A stretch of 64,000 nt of DNA from positions 1-64,000 of the forward strand of contig JAMKCH010007232.1 in NCBI GenBank assembly GCA_023653785.1. Direction: 5' to 3'. This document shows, piece by piece, positions 11,172 through 22,200 of the stretch. The notes under the pieces were generated by a model. That model ran no database searches and was not told the origin of the DNA. It worked only from the letters and a program-made list of their open reading frames with translations. Origin of the DNA: Ophioderma brevispina (lineage: Eukaryota; Echinodermata; Ophiuroidea; Amphilepidida; Ophiodermatidae). Each line of letters begins with the position of its first letter. The first letter of the stretch is position 1. Made by a program: the position numbers and the translations under genes.

Positions 11172-12480
11172 TTAAGAAATATTTTATATTTTTGTGTTTT
11201 CTTTTTGTAGTGACATTTAAAATATTGGCATATGTCTCCGCCGCGCCCCGCCGGCGCCACAAATGACAGGAAGGTGGGGTCCGATTTGCCATTAATTTGA
11301 AATAGGCCACACATAAACAACAGGAAAAACTAACCTAGAGATCAGTTTGGACTTCACCAAAAGGTGGCTTATTTATGCGGAAAACTGAAAGCCGGGCGAA
11401 AGCTTACCCTTATGCAATACAAACCTAGCTCCCCATCTACAAATGTTACTGACGTCCTACTAGCTCTCCATCTACAAATGTTACTGACGTCCTACAAGGA
11501 ATTTCCCTGTGTAAATAGATACTAATGTTTAGTGACATTATCTGAATTGAACCCGATATGTGTTTTGTAGATCCACAATACATTTTGTCGGATGTATTAT
11601 ATTTTGTTTCGAGAAAATCGCATTTGAAAAATCACGAACTCTAACAAGTCGGTAAATATCCCCATATACGATTCAAACGATCAAATCCGATTAAGAAACG
11701 AAATGAACAATTCGCAATTTATTTTAGCTAATATTCATGAATTCTTACTTGATAAAATGGATGTAATACATTGGAAAAGTTACTCATCTTATCCGTCACA
11801 CCAAAATTTACGCAAATTGGCGATTAGGTTCATGACATTGTGACGGATGTTGAATTACTAAAGCGTTTTTCAGCATTCGTCATTATGGAATACAACAATC
11901 GGCGTTTTCCGAACATCCATCAAACCAACGTGCGTCATCGCGAATCTTCTCAATTTGGTTTATTACATAATGACTCATGTTGGGTGGATTGCCGAGATTG
12001 ACCGCTTTGAAAAATATAATATAAATTTCTAGTAATAGCAATATTTATAAATTAATTACATATTTTGCTTATGTTAGTTATAAATTTAAGATTAGAATAT
12101 TTACTAACGAAATTATTTACAAAGCTCTGGTGGAAATCAAGTATTACTTCTATGACAGAGGGTTTAACATCCGTCACTATGTAGTACACCAAAGTTTCTG
12201 TTATGCAACATACGTCGAAATTGGCAAATTTCTAATTAAGATTATTAATTAATTAAGAATTTGGTAAGCTAGGACACTTGGCATATTTGAAGACGTTGAT
12301 ATTTACTACCATTTCCCTTAATTTCGTAAAAATGATAACAAATCAACATTCGTCACTATGTAATACACCCGACTATTTGAAGCATAAAACGGCAGGTGCA
12401 GAACTGCACTTTGAATTCCAGGTGGTAAAAAGTAAGTTTTATACCATACAGAAAAATTTCACCACAACCACCACTGCCGC
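11172..12480. other. Gene-free stretch after the TIR exon
   Basis: No exon was found that continues the TIR protein. The stretch is AT-rich and contains a 35-bp direct duplication (listed separately). Confidence 0.5.
11425..11494. repeat. 35-bp tandem duplication
   Basis: Two adjacent 35-bp copies start CTAGCTC and end GACGTCCTA, differing at one position. Confidence 0.85.
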
Positions 12481-12540
12481 CAAGTTCAAGTTCAAGTTTA
12501 TTGATGTAGGCCACTGGCCCATTTCAATCACATAAACTTA
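12480..12540 (-). repeat. Retroposon-like tail (TTCAAG)n
   Basis: AAGTTCAAGTTCAAGTTTATTG is a short hexamer array that reads on the minus strand as AATAAACTTGAACTTG. This kind of 3' tail is common in SINEs and short LINEs of invertebrates. No clear body was recognised next to it. Confidence 0.4.
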
Positions 12541-12879
12541 TAATACATTATATGCAAAAGGTAGAGGGTAATTATAAATTACAATAATTACACAAACCTA
12601 CTCTTTAACAACATTGGAGAAAAGCTTTAAAATAACACAGCCTTAAAGAATCTTATTAGCAGAAGATTTCGTTAACGACTGACGCGCCGACCCGTTTCTT
12701 TGATACATAAATATATTTACTAATGTTTTGATTAATTTGTTCATTAGTAGTACAGAGCAATTGTTTAAATGTGAATTATCTCTCACAGGGCAAGGACGAA
12801 GGGAAAAACAAAGCAAGGAGGCAAGAAGTGGGTAGCGGCCTTTCTCGCCGTTTCATGCGATTTTAATTCAAATAGGCAT

Positions 12880-13330
12880 CGGCCAAAAACTTGTGCTATT
12901 ATCAAAGATGGCCAGCGGCATGCAAGACCATTTAAAGCCACTATCAGTCATTTTTTTCCAAAATCAAAATGCCCATTTTGTCTCTGAATTGCTGGTGTTA
13001 GGTCATATTCCAAACCTAGACAAAAAGCTTCTTATATTACTGGTCATCTGGAAAAACAGACACTTAAGCATTTTAAAGCGGTCCTGAAGATGCCATTTGC
13101 GACTGTTTCTGCGTCTAAGAAAGTCGGATCCCGACTTTTATTAGTAAACAAAGCATAAAAAAATCATCATTTCTTGACAAATACGGCGCGTTACGCTTAG
13201 CCACGTTCAGGGGTCTTTACTACAATAATTCCCAACACAACAGTGCAAAAAATGTTCTTGATGAAAAATAGGGGGCGCTGTTTGTTTACATTTTGAAAAA
13301 AATCGCTGATAATGGCTTTAAAGATTATCA
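12880..13330. repeat. Dispersed repeat family R, copy 1
   Basis: Shares long blocks with 17925-19240, including AGCATTTTAAAGCGGTC, AAGTCGGATCCCGACTT and TTGATGAAAAATAGGG. The element contains the palindromic core AGTCGGGATCCGACT type sequence. It has no coding frame beyond short chance frames. Confidence 0.7.
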
Positions 13331-13402
13331 CAGCAATTTTATTATAAGCATTCAATTTAAGAGATTATTTCAGCAATTTTATTATAAGCATTCATTATAG
13401 AT
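13312..13402. repeat. Tandem duplication of about 47 bp
   Basis: The segment ending CAGCAATTTTATTATAAGC occurs twice in a row with a few substitutions. Confidence 0.7.
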
Positions 13403-13404
13403 GA

Positions 13405-14050
13405 GCGGAAGCCAACATCTCTACATGATGACGGAAAGCAACACAATCATAGTTTAATTTAAACCAGTGTCAGTTTTTACTAGATAGCAGAAAGTCAACA
13501 TCTAAAATCATTTTGATCACTGTCAAATCACATGATGAACGGAAAGCTAACACAAATCAATGTCAATTACCAATAGTTAATTTACACAATGTACTTATAT
13601 CTTATAATTTCTTCATATTGAGCACACGCAACATTTATACCAGGCCAGAACAGCCATGGTATAATCGATAACCAAATCATCTTTAATATTAGAGCCTATG
13701 GCATATACCAAATAGCACTTATCTAAATATCCCCACCAAACAGAGAGTATTAACACACGGCAGTAGGACATTATAATAGTAGTTTAGCCCCAAAAGCCAA
13801 CAAAGGTTTGTTAATTAAACACTAGAAAATTGATAATGTTTGAAGATTCACTTTGCCAGGTCAGAATGAAGTGAATTGCATAATGGCATTTATATAAGCT
13901 ACAATAAATTAGATCTGGAATAAGTTTGATACATAGCAAATATACATTCATACATTCCTGACAGAGACAACGTGTTAAAAAATGACCTAAATGCCCTTAA
14001 TAGCCATAGGCCTTAGGTAGATGAACATGCGACAAAGTAATGAACCGTTT
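13405..14050. other. Gene-free stretch
   Basis: Contains imperfectly repeated phrases such as 'tgatgacggaaagc' / 'tgatgaacggaaagc' (around 13426 and 13533), but no gene or complete element was recognised. Confidence 0.45.
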
Positions 14051-14061
14051 GTTGATATCTT

Positions 14062-14083
14062 ATATAATAGTATATATATATAA

Positions 14084-14121
<38 letters not shown>

Positions 14122-14140
14122 TATATAATATATATAATAC
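14062..14140. repeat. (TA)n microsatellite
   Basis: An almost pure alternating TA tract with a few interruptions. Confidence 0.9.
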
Positions 14141-14409
14141 GACAACAAGTAGTCAAGCCGGAATAGCTAAAGATTCGACACTCAAAGAGCGCTAAAAGCT
14201 CGATATGTATTAAAGCTGGCAGATGGCAACAATTTTCACAAATTGAAATTTCTTTAATTTTTGCTCTCAATGATAGTCTAGGCCATTGGAAGAACAAGAA
14301 TATATTTTACAATAAAATAACAGACCCCAAAACAACAACTAGGGCATTGATATGAGGATAAAGACTCCAGGTAATTTGTAGCCAACTTTTAAGTTTTCCA
14401 TAACTTTAA

Positions 14410-15080
14410 AGGGGCATTTCGATCCACACAGCCTCGTCCCCCTCGACTCCTAAAAAAATGTGAGATTTCATATCATCTGAACCGTTGACATTAGTAATCC
14501 AATTTGCCAATATCTTACGTGCAAATTCGGTTCGGCCGTGCCTGTAAGGAATTCGCAATTTTCTTGTCCGTAACCGGGACAGAAATTAGAGCACAATGGC
14601 CTATGGACCGTGGGAAGCGTGCATTTGCTCATAACACAAACCCGCAAGTCGGATCAGCTAAAAAGTTTTGAATAATCTTTTTCTCAAGGATAATCTATTG
14701 AACCATGAATAAAACAGAAAGGGCTGGAATCACGAAATTCAACTTTAATCAACATGTATATGATTACAGAATATTTTGACTCAAACTCACTGATATTAAA
14801 CCACAAGGTTAGAGACCGGTCAAACAGTGTGCATATCGTGAGAACCATGCATACGGAGTGCGTGTTCGTGTGTTAAAAGCATTTTCGGGTCGTCGTCTGC
14901 TTAAATTTAAACGTCGCCGGCGACGTTAAATTAAAAATCGTTCTGTTACCCATGAGGAAGCTGATTTGGTCTAATCATTTCGGGGTGAGGGCTTGGTATA
15001 TAAAAGCTTTATCACCATGCAAACATATCGATTTTGAAAAATGCTTGAGGGCGCACTATTTTCAATGTGCCAGTGTCTCT
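14410..15080. mobile_element. TTAA-flanked repeat element with GC palindrome
   Basis: A TTAA at 14406-14409 precedes AGGGGCATTTCG, and a TTAA at 15081-15084 follows GTGTCTCT. The two ends are only weakly inverted (AGGGGCATT against AGAGACACT). Near 14912-14926 lies a palindrome centred on GTCGCCGGCGAC. The right part (about 14885-15080) is the reverse complement of 48678-48870, including TTCTGTTACCCAT and the GAGGGCGCACTATTT block, which defines a family. No transposase is visible. Confidence 0.6.
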
Positions 15081-15084
15081 TTAA

Positions 15085-16100
15085 GCCTAGAGAACGAGTA
15101 AATAATTACACAAACCTGATGCATGACACCGAAGGTGTCGAAAATGACAAATTGAACTTAATAGCCCAAAATGAATGTACTAGACGCATGCCAAAAATAG
15201 AACTGAATTGTTTGATATATATGTTGCGCGGGATAATTCAAGCCGTAAACAGCTAGGAATTCCGAGACACAAAGAGTGGCTAAAGCTCCAAAGTGGGTGA
15301 GCCTAAAGAACGTTAATTATGCATAACGATTAAATGAAGATAGGAGTGGTGGGAGGGATAAAATCGACCGCATAACCGGTTGAGAAGGCCAAGTGAAGAT
15401 CTGGCGCGAACGTGAATAAATATAAACAAGCCAACAAAGCACAACGTCCAAGCAAGACCCGGAGGATTGGTTACACAGCACGAACAAAATGGCAACACCA
15501 TGGAATAACTGGAATTATGCTAACCGCAGGCTGGTTCCATAATCGATATATGAAGGATTACTATGATAATAAAATGGGATGAAATTATTTTCTAAGGTCA
15601 TGGAATGAGGGCAGACATTAAGAATGATATTCATTCTCGATGGGCTTAGATTCCAAAGATACATGTATCTTCCACTGGTGTTCCTTGTAGGATAGTTAAA
15701 GGTAGTGAACCACAGCGGAATGATGCAAGCACTTTACGATATTTAATGACTCGTGTACAATCGAGTGGTATAATTCTGGGTCTTTGTTATCTTAAAGTAC
15801 ACTGGTTGTATATTCTAAAACGGCTGGTTGAAGCTAATCTACCTCATCATTCTTGTAAATGATTCAGGAACTCTTGTACCACCACACCACTACACCGCCC
15901 ACAACACCGCCACTATCATTAACCGCGGCTACGTACTGGAGTACATGTGTTATATTTAACTAGGAATGTTCTTGTGTTTTCATTCAATCTGTGACAAATT
16001 TAATTACATATTTCACACACGCGTGCACGTCTTGCGTACGGCTTAAAATATTATCAGTACTCTGCAATACACTTCAGGCGCACACTATTAATTTCAGAAA
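15085..16100. other. Gene-free stretch
   Basis: No exon or clear repeat was recognised. A short run of CACCACACCACTACACCG lies near 15880. Confidence 0.45.
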
Positions 16101-16101
16101 A

Positions 16102-16330
16102 ATGGTCACCGCCTTGAAAATAATGCAAAAGAGCAGGTCACTGACTGTTTTCATCTTTGGATCGATTGAAACCAAGACGTTACCATGTCTGCACAGCTTC
16201 TGCGAGAAGTGTCCTCCATCGTGGGCCACCTCAGAGACCGAGACATTTCCTGTCCACAATGCAGGAGGAACTTCAACGTACCAATGGCGATGTTACCCAG
16301 GTTCCCGACCACTTTCACTTGAAGGACTGT
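16102..16330 (+). pseudogene. TRIM-like RING finger remnant or frameshifted exon
   Basis: Read across frames, the segment gives the hallmark second half of a TRIM RING: KTLPCLHSFCEKC, then WATSETETF, then CPQCRRNFNVP, then DVTQVPDHFHLKD. The two C-x2-C zinc pairs after the histidine are present. The first pair, expected just before (around TDCFHLW), is damaged. At least two single-base shifts are needed to keep the frame. The start ATG at 16102 gives MVTAL, followed by an ENNAKEQVT-like stretch in another frame, typical of TRIM N termini. TRIM proteins are E3 ubiquitin ligases, many of them in antiviral immunity. The breaks may be true decay or sequence error. Confidence 0.65.
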
Positions 16331-16689
16331 AAGAAGAAGATACATTACGAGAACAGTTTACGGAGATGAAGCATGGCAGACGAGTTGCCTTGTACGTGCT
16401 TGTGACGTTGGAAAGCAATCTAGGGGGTGCCAGATCAAAACTGCAACCTTTATATATGTACTTTCTGACTTTCTGGTCCTTTCCGCACACAAGAGTCAAT
16501 AGAACTACAAGACCATTAAAGTTATTGTGGTGTTAAAGCTGCAAACCGTGGAAGTACGCATTCGTTTGTATTTAAACGTAATTTTCGAAATTAAGCGTTC
16601 CAAATTTGTTTTTTCACATCCCGCGTTGTTAAGCTTTCATAAAATTAAAACACCTTTTTAGTAAATGTTTTTGCATGTGCTATGTAGGA

Positions 16690-16824
16690 ACTACCGCAAT
16701 CACAGCAATTGCCAAAACTTAGTGAAAGAAACTGCATTTGAACCAAAAGCACGTGACGGGAAATGCTGTGATCACAATGTACGATGAAGATCGTAGTAAC
16801 AATCTCCTGCGATATTGGATGCAG
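16690..16824 (+). pseudogene. B-box-like remnant following the RING segment
   Basis: Two frames together read as the start of a TRIM B-box: KARDGKCCDHN in one frame and YDEDRSNNLLRYWMQ in the next, with one shift between them. The pattern C-x2-H followed by DEDR and RYWxQ fits the zinc-binding B-box region that normally follows a RING. A good donor, CAG|GTAAGATC, ends it at 16824. The rest of the B-box, the coiled coil and the C-terminal domain were not found downstream. It lies 360 bp after the RING remnant, with a possible GTAAGAAG donor at 16329 between them. Confidence 0.5.
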
Positions 16825-17212
16825 GTAAGATCATTTACATCTTACCAAACCATTTATAGTGATATATTGTGGATATTGTTTGGTTTTCAATGTTTGGATT
16901 CAACAATTCTTTATATTAAGCATTTGCGCCAAGCAACGATTTTATGGAGGAAGAGTTTATTGGTAGAACACCAGCGCTGTAACCTTCGGAGCCTAGTTTT
17001 TATCCGTTTTAAGATAAGCACTCCTGATATATCTCCCTCTCTGAAGGCGACTTAGTAGGGAAAATTCACCTTATGCAATATCTCTTTGTCTAGATTAGTG
17101 TGTTCTGAGGTCTCTGGGCTTTTGGACCAGACTTTGGCAGGTTAAACATGGTTTTGTGAGCGCTCAACCATTCCACTTCCCTCAGAGCATATTGCTGGAG
17201 TTGCTTGTAGCT

Positions 17213-17643
17213 CTATCTGTCTGAATGCCTTTGAACTACTGCTGAGCCAGATGACATAGCTCGCTCTGAGTGCTGTGTGAGTGCTGTATCGGTTATAGCC
17301 TTTCTCTTTCCTTTAGGAATGCACAAGGATGCCAGGCATTTGTTGACTGATGTATTGCAGAAACCTCTGCTTCCTACTTCTACTGGAAAGTAGTATGTAG
17401 ACCATCCTCTGTTTTCACATTCAGTCACTAAATCTTGGTATTTGCACTTCATTCTTGCATATGTATTGGATAGGTCCTCCTCCATAGGGACCGTCAGCTC
17501 TAGGATGATCACTGTTTTTGTTTTGTTAGAAAACATGGTGATATCTGGTCTCTTAGCTGTTTCAATGATTTCTGGAGGGAACACTATTTGTTTGTGTTCC
17601 TCATCCATCAGGAATATCCAGTCATTGGCCTTCTTCAGAATAT
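17213..17643 (-). mobile_element. Retrotransposon fragment with restriction-like endonuclease motif
   Basis: An open frame of 131 codons, extendable upstream to about 17643 with LKKANDWIFLMDEEHK. It contains KRPD, then 14 residues, then ELTVP, followed by KYQDLVTECENRGW and FPVEVGSRGF. R/K-P-D-x(12-14)-E is the signature of the restriction-like endonuclease domain found after the reverse transcriptase in R2, R4, NeSL and related non-LTR elements. Assignment to that group is inference, because similar stand-alone domains occur in other retroelement ORFs. No reverse transcriptase or upstream zinc knuckle is adjacent, and the frame stops at a TAG, so this is a 5'-truncated remnant. The domain itself is intact enough to read without a frameshift. 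Confidence 0.65.
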
Positions 17644-17762
17644 AAAAGAAAATTTACATACCATTTCTAAAAATACTCAAACCAGAATGTTGCTAAACTA
17701 TCAACGGGAATGGGTGTAATCGCCCCTGGTTGAAAATTAAGTCAAGAAGCGCGAATTGGAAA

Positions 17763-17805
17763 GAGGATAGCATTCTCTCCCTTTAAGGGAGAGAATGCTA
17801 TCCTC
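17763..17805. repeat. Perfect 21-bp palindrome with 1-nt centre
   Basis: The arm GAGGATAGCATTCTCTCCCTT (17763-17783) is followed by one T and then by its exact complement (17785-17805). It may be the centre of a foldback element or a stem-forming site. Confidence 0.9.
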
Positions 17806-17829
17806 CAGTCATATGAAAGCTAGTCATAC

Positions 17830-17856
17830 ATCTGACTAGCTAATAGCTAGTCAGAT
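17830..17856. repeat. Perfect 12-bp stem hairpin
   Basis: ATCTGACTAGCT pairs with AGCTAGTCAGAT around a 3-nt loop. A further copy of the word GCTAGTCATACAT lies just upstream at 17818, so three related arms are clustered. Confidence 0.85.
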
Positions 17857-17924
17857 ATATGAAACAATTGTGCCTTTGGGCGTACAAGCAGTAGAGTAAA
17901 CCATGACCAGGAAAATAAAATAGA

Positions 17925-19240
17925 TAGTTTTAACCATTTGTGGTGTTTACGTATAATAAGGTGGAAAAACGTTCAATGGTCGAAATGATAAATATCCATT
18001 GATCTTGTACACCTTGTTACTAAAGTAACCAAACACGGTAGATATTGCAAAGTATTCGTTTTCTTAATCCCCTTAGCTGGCCAAGCAATTTGCAACACAT
18101 TTGAATAAACCGTAATACTGAGATAGCACAAACTATTGTTTTGTTAAAATAGCACGAACATTTTGATGTGCATAGCAACCACATTAACGCCACAATCAGT
18201 CATTGTCTCTAAACTGCTAGTGTTAGGTCACATTAACACCTGTTTTGTGCAAAACAGACACTAAAGCATTTTAAAGCGGTCTTGAAGTTGCCATTTACGA
18301 CTGTTTTGTTCACTAATAAAAGTCGGATCCCGACTTGTAAAAAAAAAAAAAAAAAAAATCGAAATGATAAATATCCATTGATCTTGTACACCTTGTTACT
18401 AAAGTAACCAAACACTGTAGATATTGCAAAATATTCGTTTTCTTAATCCCCTTAGCTGGCCAAGCAATTTGCAACACATTTGAAGAAAATTGGACGAATT
18501 TGGATATTTGACCCTGTACAAATTTAGACGATTTATACTAATGTTATTCTTTTTGAACACATAACCCCAGAACCGTAATACTGAGATGGGCGTACAAGCA
18601 GTAGAGTAAACCATGACCAGGAAAATAAATAAATGAGGAAAATAAAATAAATAGTTTGAACCATGTTGGTGTTTAAGTATTATAAGGTGGAACAACGTTC
18701 AATGGTCGAATGTAAAAATCCATCGCGTATTGTCAACCTTGTTGACTAAAGTAAAACAACCAAACACGGTAGATATTGCAAAGTATTCGTTTTCTTAATC
18801 CCCTTCGCTGGCCAAGGCAATTTTGCAAAACAAATTTGCAAAAAACCGTAATACTGCAGATAGCCACAAACTATTGTTTGTTAACATGCACGAACATTTT
18901 TGAGTGCATAGCAACAACATTAACGGCCACAACAGTCATGGTCTCTAAACTGCTGTGTTAGGTCACATTAAAAACACCTGGTTTTTTGTGCAAGAAAACA
19001 GACCACTAAAAGATTTAAAGCGGTCTTTGAAGTGGCCAATTACGACTGTTTTGTCACTAATAAAAAGTCGGATCCCGACTTGTACAGTAACACATTCATA
19101 AAAAACTCTAACCTTTATTGACAAAGACGGCGTGTTAAGCTTACACTTAGCCAGAGGTTCTTTACTACACAATTGCCAATACAACAATGTAAAACAATGG
19201 AATTTGATGAAAAATAGGGCTGATAGTGGCTTTAAGTAAA
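17925..19240. repeat. Dispersed repeat family R, tandem copies
   Basis: A unit of about 420 bp (17925-18355) ends in AAGTCGGATCCCGACTT and a 20-nt A run. It restarts immediately as a partial copy (18360-18690) and again as a longer copy (18690-19240). Shared landmarks include AACACGGTAGATATTGCAAA, CCCCTTAGCTGGCCAAG and AAACCGTAATACTG. The last copy carries a tail that matches 13140-13310. The minus-strand frames here are repeat translation. Confidence 0.85.
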
Positions 19241-19894
19241 ATTTCCTTCTTGATGCCATGCGACATTTTACAAAACCGTTCATGTTTAACGTTGACCAGT
19301 TTTGGGAAGGGTCGGTCTTTTACTTTTAACGTATTGCATTGGTCATGTTTTACTATACTGCCAGGGGGTCCATGATTGTTTACGGTAAAAAATAATATAT
19401 CTGCCTCCAACTAACTGCAATTTAAAGGTTGCGGGAGATGGGAAAGTGAGCGGAATAGTCAAAATAGTAGGGCGGTTTCTAGTTAGCATGCGCGAGGCTG
19501 ATACGTGTGCATGGAATGAGGAATTTTTTATAATGAGAATGGATCAAACGGACGTAACATATTCAACGCTTTCAAGTTACACAGTGCGTGCATCTCGTAT
19601 GGTAACTAAAGGTTTTTACTATTTACTTCAAATATACGTATACCACAATTATGCAATGCGTTTACTTGTATGGAGAATCTACCCTAAAAGGGACCGGGCG
19701 TCGTTACTATGGTTTCTTCTATAGAAACAAAATATTTAGGTCTCCTTAAAAACATTATTTACACAAAGCATGCATCCACGATATTGAATGTGCTATTTTT
19801 GGTTTGTGTTATAGAATAATTTATTAACAACGTCTTCCCGATGCTCATATACCTACTACTAATTAATTGTGTATTTTTAAACGCGCCAGACATA
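19241..19894. other. Gene-free stretch
   Basis: No recognisable gene. A 92-codon open frame on the plus strand at 19446-19724 has no domain character. Confidence 0.45.
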
Positions 19895-20585
19895 ATAATA
19901 ATACTAAATAAGCGGATTTATAGAGCGCCTTATTGTATTGGCCTCTAAAAGCGCTTTCACAAATTGCCGCTGATCACTGTGGCCAAACCATACCATAAAA
20001 AACCATTAGCATCATCAAGGGGATGCAGGCATCGGGATCAGCGCTTTCCCGTATCAGCAAACATACATGGAGATAACCATCGCAGCCGGACCCGCTTCCC
20101 AAATATCGCTGGGGTAAATCGGGACAAAACCAAAGCGGTTAATAATGTCCAGAGGAAATTACAAGATGCTGAATCTCACAGGGCTCGAACGCAGGCCTAT
20201 ACGCATGGCTGGAAGAATACATTGGAGTCGAGAGATTACATGATTGAGCTATCTGTACGTTATCCACGTAAACGTGTTCCAAGGCGCTGTTGCGGGGCAG
20301 TCCTGAAAGGGCGCTCAGCCACATCCGAGAAAAAACCCATATACCTGACAGATGTATGCCGAGAAGCTGGATAGTTTCCGCAAGCCCCGCCGAGGGGAAC
20401 CGGAGTACCCGGAGAAAACCATTCGGGAACGGTATGGATCGAGAAACCAGATTCACATAAAAAATCACGAATATTTTCCAAATATTCTTAATTTTTTGTT
20501 TTTTTTTTTTTAATCGAACCCGAGACCTCCACGTGGTGAAGGCGAGGAAGATACGCTACGCAAACCCGTTCCGATACGTACACAT
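19895..20585 (-). mobile_element. tRNA-headed SINE, minus strand
   Basis: Read on the minus strand, 20585 to 20505 resembles a tRNA-derived head. TAGCGTATCTTCC is in the A-box position, CGCCTTCACCACG in the anticodon region, and CTCGGGTTCGATT is a B-box. A T-rich break follows, then a body with the reverse of CCGGAGTACCCGGAGAAAAC. The minus-strand end has AAAGCGCTTTTAGAGGCC, GGCGCTCTATAAAT and a (TTA)n tail around 19895-19905. GCGCTNTATAAAT followed by TTA repeats is a common SINE/LINE 3' end. At about 690 bp it may be composite. Confidence 0.55.
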
Positions 20586-21700
20586 TGGGTTACGTGGGGA
20601 AGGTTGAGTAACACACAAAAGTTGGTTCACACACAGCGAATCCCAATTTCCACGTAGAAAAAGAATGATTTTGTACATAAAATTATTTCCAGCGGGTCTC
20701 GTTTGATTTAAGGCAATACAACATGTACGGTACAACTTCGTTTAAGCCTAAGAATTCATATCAAGTAAACTTTAGTATATTCTACTTTCAATAAGTCTAT
20801 GGCTTGTCTTGTCTTATTATGACCATGTACAAGTTAACTGCAATTGGTTGTTGCAGTTCGCGGAAGGTGACACCCAGTGGCAAGATGGTATGGTTAACTC
20901 AGTATTTCAAGGCATGGTTGCGCGTCTGACGGAGAAACCTGAGATGCAAAGGACACTCTAGGCCAAAAGGCAGCAAACAAGTTAGCCAAGTGGTGTAATT
21001 TTATTGTTGTTAGTCGTTAAAAAGGGTCCCTGGCTTAATAGCCTCGTCCCAAGAACCGCAGATTTTAACGAATGTGCTCAAAATTTTGGTATCGAAGAAA
21101 GCTACGAATTTTCTCATCTTAACCTTGAATCTTGGCAAAGAATCTTTTGATTGAAGTTCTGAGCGAAAAGGTCCATTTTGGTTCGGACCAATATTAATTT
21201 TACAGAGTATTATGAGGGCTTATAAAATCAACGTTTTTAGCTCTCGCACCTAAACGGATTTGAAACTTTATTAGATTGGGGTTTTGAGAGTTGGAAGGCC
21301 ATCCCAATCAAGATTGGAAAACTTTCACCATCCTAAACTCGGGCCATCCCCCCTTTAAAGAGTTGAAAGTCAAGAACAACGTAATGGGGATATGTAAAAA
21401 ATTGGGAAGAGTGCCGTTATTAGGAAGGCAAATCTTTTATCATGTTATGGGCAGTGTGATAAAGTTTTTTCGCTACATAATGTCTAGCAGTATTCCGGAT
21501 TAAGGCCTGGAAGATACGTAGACATTTTGTAAAACAAATCTCGAGTACAAGGAGGTTTGAGTGATTAAGTGACAAGCCTGACAGGGAAAAAACCCCTGAA
21601 CGTGATTCTAAGTGCTGCAAAATGTTGCATTAAGGAGAGGGGGCCAAGACAAGAGATTTTTAGGGCAAAATTTGAAAATTGATTCAATGTATTGGTCCAA
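20586..21700. other. Gene-free stretch
   Basis: No gene recognised. At about 20840-20960 the plus strand reads through AEGDTQWQDGMVNSVFQG in one frame, but it is too short and isolated to be called. Confidence 0.4.
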
Positions 21701-22200
21701 AAGTATACCTTGTTAATTTGTCTAACAACAAGGATTCGAAAGGTATATTTTACTATCTACAGCCTAAGTTTCAGAGTTTTTAGGCTAACAAACAGCACAA
21801 AAAAAATCAATGAACAGGTCCACTTTTCAGCTGTGCAGGGGGTCAAATTTTTAAAGTTGCTCCGAAATGGATACAAAATGGTGCAAATTATTGGTGAGCT
21901 CATAGCATTTAAACAGAAGGAATACCGTTTTTGAGTGTCTCAAATGCTTGTCCCATTAAAATGCAAGCTCCAAGTTCCCATGGAATGCAATGGGACGTTT
22001 TTCCGGACCTTCTGTGGCCCCCTATATCGGCAATGTTGCTACGCTCCCGGGTTCTATGTTTCCACCTATTTAGGTATTGGGGTCGGCAAGAAGTCGGTTA
22101 ATAAACTATCGATCCGTGGAAAGTTGTTGACCGAAGCCTATATTAAAATTACAAAGGTGGAAAAAGCATAAAAAACATACAATGAACAAATGGGAATTTT
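21701..22200. repeat. Dispersed repeat related to 55.5-56.1 kb
   Basis: Blocks such as GGGGTCAAATTTTTAAAGTTGCTCC recur in diverged form at 55.68-55.72 kb (ggggtcgaaatctgaagttgctcc), with the same order of flanking phrases (poly-A with TCAATG upstream; 'aggaataccg' / 'aggaatcg' downstream). This is an old interspersed repeat. No coding frame is supported. Confidence 0.5.

Noticed and set aside
19964..20374. 136-codon plus-strand open frame rich in basic residues
   Set aside because: It lies inside a SINE-like repeat with a tRNA-type head and TTA tail.
20505..20585. Functional tRNA gene on the minus strand
   Set aside because: The acceptor stem is not complementary, the B-box runs into a poly-T/A stretch, and it is joined to a repeat body, so a SINE head fits better.
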